A stretch of 41,676 bases of DNA, taken from the NCBI GenBank assembly GCA_964512105.1, contig CAZEGI010000008.1, positions 1-41,676 on the forward strand. The letters are read 5' to 3'. Below, piece by piece: positions 39,958 through 41,676 of the stretch. This stretch comes from CAZEGI01 sp964512105 (GTDB lineage: Archaea > Altiarchaeota > Altiarchaeia > IMC4 > CAZEGI01). Within the stretch, counting starts at the first letter, position 1; each line of letters begins with the position of its first letter. The notes below the pieces were generated by a model. That model ran no database searches. It was not told where the DNA came from and worked only from the letters and a program-made list of their open reading frames with translations. A program made the translations under genes and the position numbers.

Positions 39958-41103
39958 TCAAGTGACTTCCTCCATCTTCCCTAAAACAAGGTCAAAGATA
40001 CTCAGAAACCATGCCGAAAATATTATCTGCAATCCAATAACCGTTAAAGTCATTGAAAGTAGTAGTAATCTTATTTCGTCGATAGATCGAGTGGCTACAA
40101 ATTTATTAAAAATATAAATCAAACCCCCGACTCCCGCGATGAATATCAAGCCCCCCACTAAAGAACCTTTTTCTACCGTAAAGTTTCTTTTTACGAAATT
40201 TGTTATGGTATCCCTACTCTCGAGACCAATCCAGTCTACATAGATCTTCGATTGAATACCAAAAGTGATTACCTGTAACCCCAAAATCGCTAAGAATGCT
40301 CCAAAAATCATCGGGTGCAGACCAAATTCAATTCCCCATACAGTCAAATGACCACTTAAAATTGCAAAAATCAAGAATAGCCCGATAACAAAAAACAATA
40401 TCCCGGGTATGAAAAAGAGCCAGGTTGGGGCAAACAATATCATAAGTCTAAAAGTCCCCCATCCGTCATATAATGGCGATAATTTTGATTTACCACATAC
40501 ACGTTGTTTGACTTCTATCGGTATCTCCAGTATCCCCAATCCCTTCTTTGACGCCTTTATCAATATTTCTGGTGCAAGCTCCATACCTCTGCATCTCAAA
40601 TCAAGTCTCTCTAATGCACTTCTTCTGAATCCTCGGTATCCCGACGTAATATCGGAAAAATTTGTACAGAAAAATAAGTTTAAAATTTTTGACAAGATAG
40701 GATTTCCTAAATATTGATTGAATGGAGATGTTGATCCAAGCGAACTTTCTTTAGATCTAAATCCAATGACGAGATCATACCCCTCATGTTTTAGATATCT
40801 GTAAAACCTTGGTATGTCTTGGGGATTATGCTGTCCATCTGCGTCAAGTGTGATGATATACTCCCCCCCTGCCTCGCTGAACCCCCTCAAATAGGCACGT
40901 CCATACCCTTTTCTTGGTTCAAAAACAACTTTTGCCCCGGTTTCTCTTGCAACCCTAGGGGAATTATCGACGCTACCATTATCAACAACAATAACTTCGC
41001 CATCGATGTTGTTTTCCTTAAAAACCTTCAAGCATTTCTTAATACAAACACCTACGGTTTTCTCTTCATTCAGACAGGGCATTACAACAGAAACTTCCGG
41101 CAT
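39958..41103 (-). CDS. GT2 polyprenyl-phosphate glycosyltransferase (DPM1/AglJ-like) with membrane helices
   Basis: A 381-residue protein. The N-terminal GT-A domain has SVVMPCLNEEKTVGVCIKKC, VVDNGSVDNS, and the D-x-D motif in YIITLDADGQHNPQDIP. TSGYRGFRRSALERLDL and a basic VKQRVCGKSK are typical of dolichyl-phosphate hexose synthases. Four membrane helices follow between about 235 and 370. It likely loads a sugar onto dolichyl phosphate for the GT-C enzymes or lipid-linked glycan. ATG 41103 is chosen because GGTGAT lies 4 bases upstream. An extension to 41178 is in frame but has no such signal. Confidence 0.88.
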   Translation of the reverse strand: MPEVSVVMPCLNEEKTVGVCIKKCLKVFKENNIDGEVIVVDNGSVDNSPRVARETGAKVVFEPRKGYGRAYLRGFSEAGGEYIITLDADGQHNPQDIPRFYRYLKHEGYDLVIGFRSKESSLGSTSPFNQYLGNPILSKILNLFFCTNFSDITSGYRGFRRSALERLDLRCRGMELAPEILIKASKKGLGILEIPIEVKQRVCGKSKLSPLYDGWGTFRLMILFAPTWLFFIPGILFFVIGLFLIFAILSGHLTVWGIEFGLHPMIFGAFLAILGLQVITFGIQSKIYVDWIGLESRDTITNFVKRNFTVEKGSLVGGLIFIAGVGGLIYIFNKFVATRSIDEIRLLLLSMTLTVIGLQIIFSAWFLSIFDLVLGKMEEVT

Positions 41104-41260
41104 TTTATCACCTTTCTCAGGACAAAATGACAACTCTTTATTTTCCGAGATTGGGTTTATCTCTATTACTACTAACAATCTATCAAATATAACTGCCTTA
41201 TTATCAGACCTGAAGTCTACTCTCAGATATGGAAGATAATTGATATCCCAGATGATAGTG

Positions 41261-41676
41261 CTATAGCACCTCGTCTATTAATTTTCTTGTTATGAGCTTA
41301 ATATCACAGTATTTCTTAGCGTAGCCTCTGCCGTTTTTCCCCATCTCGTCTCTCTCCTTCGGATTATTCAGTAGATGAATCGTTGCTTCAGCGATTGCAT
41401 GTGGATTGTTATCTACAAACATCCCTGCTCCGGATTCGTCTATCAAATCGCGGAGTTCTGAGCTGCCGCACCCAACAACAGGCACCCCACATGCCATATA
41501 CGCATAAACCTTTGTAGGAACTGCGCATTCCAAGGTCTTCAATTTTCTGATTGATGCAAATGCAACAAGGGATTCTGATAATATCTTCGGGATTTTACTC
41601 CTTTCTACTAATCCTGCAAAGATCACACGTTTATCAAGCCCCCCCTCTTTTACCAATCTCTTTATCCTTTCTTCAC
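41261..41676 (-). CDS. GT4-family glycosyltransferase, partial (N-terminus beyond window)
   Basis: The open frame enters from the right edge and ends at 41261; 138 residues are visible. They hold the C-terminal donor-binding half: VIFAGLVERSKIPKILSESL, then KVYAYMACGVPVVGCGSSEL and ESGAGMFVDNNP, typical of GT4 (WcaB/mannosyltransferase-like) enzymes. The family's E-x7-E motif is modified: TLECAVPTKVYAYMA has E but Y at the second position. It belongs to the glycan cluster; the 157 bases before the next gene hold nothing else visible. Confidence 0.8.
   Translation of the reverse strand, partial: EERIKRLVKEGGLDKRVIFAGLVERSKIPKILSESLVAFASIRKLKTLECAVPTKVYAYMACGVPVVGCGSSELRDLIDESGAGMFVDNNPHAIAEATIHLLNNPKERDEMGKNGRGYAKKYCDIKLITRKLIDEVL

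Noticed and set aside
1..41676. tRNA, rRNA, CRISPR arrays, insertion sequences
   Set aside because: No T-loop-like tRNA ends, rRNA stretches, regularly spaced repeats, or transposase genes were found by reading the gaps.

Overview
The window comes from an archaeon. It encodes GatE (found only in Archaea), aIF2-gamma, aIF1A, ribosomal proteins L37Ae and S6e, RNA polymerase subunit P, primase small subunit PriS, a proteasome alpha subunit, the exosome core and a KEOPS Pcc1 subunit. A methanofuran-biosynthesis cluster (mfnD, mfnF and a HisA-like companion) implies archaeal C1-carrier metabolism. That fits methanogens, Archaeoglobi, Altiarchaeota and similar lineages. Altiarchaeota is my tentative guess; no rRNA gene is present to decide. 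Promoters look archaeal (TATA-like boxes about 25 bases upstream of nearly leaderless starts). Where a Shine-Dalgarno is visible it is usually of the GGTGA type.

Layout. 1-5923: a C1/coenzyme block. Two coupled DnaQ-fold exonuclease genes and a HisA-like gene run leftward. Divergently, mfnD, an SPL-like radical SAM gene, mfnF and a hexulose-phosphate synthase/RraA fusion run rightward with overlapping ends. 5925-6627: a PIN toxin-like gene and a ribbon-helix-helix gene facing each other tail to tail. 6695-12381: DUF763, a DNA methyltransferase with a nuclease-like C-terminus, a shortened RqcH and ornithine carbamoyltransferase, all leftward. 12414-18796: ribose-1,5-bisphosphate isomerase with a small partner, then the conserved archaeal superoperon psmA-SBDS-rrp4-rrp41-rrp42-rpl37ae-rpoP-pcc1-pfdB. 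18801-23735: a structured leader, a ThiI-like protein with a broken PP-loop, a type IV pilus-type ATPase, a five-repeat DUF4330-like membrane-anchored protein and a small membrane protein. 23737-29894: hisI, aIF1A, priS, gatE, rps6e, aIF2-gamma and a PIN protein whose gene carries a 99-base double-palindrome insertion in frame. 29905-33899: a leftward surface-structure locus with three tandem paralogous beta-rich subunits, two Ig-like membrane proteins and a small membrane protein. 34028-41676: glycan/surface genes, namely a GT-C glycosyltransferase, a secreted Thr-rich protein whose membrane anchor lies in another frame, two GT4 and two GT2 glycosyltransferases and a methyltransferase.

How it fits together. 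The left part handles C1 carriers and pentose phosphates. The middle is the RNA-processing, translation and protein-turnover core. The right part looks like a cell-surface module: candidate filament subunits with their own promoter-like and terminator-like signals, accessory Ig-like anchors, and enzymes that probably decorate surface proteins. The best candidates for undescribed biology are the tandem surface-subunit locus, the in-frame palindromic insertion in the PIN gene, the pilus ATPase/DUF4330-repeat pair, and the recurrent paired hairpins between genes.
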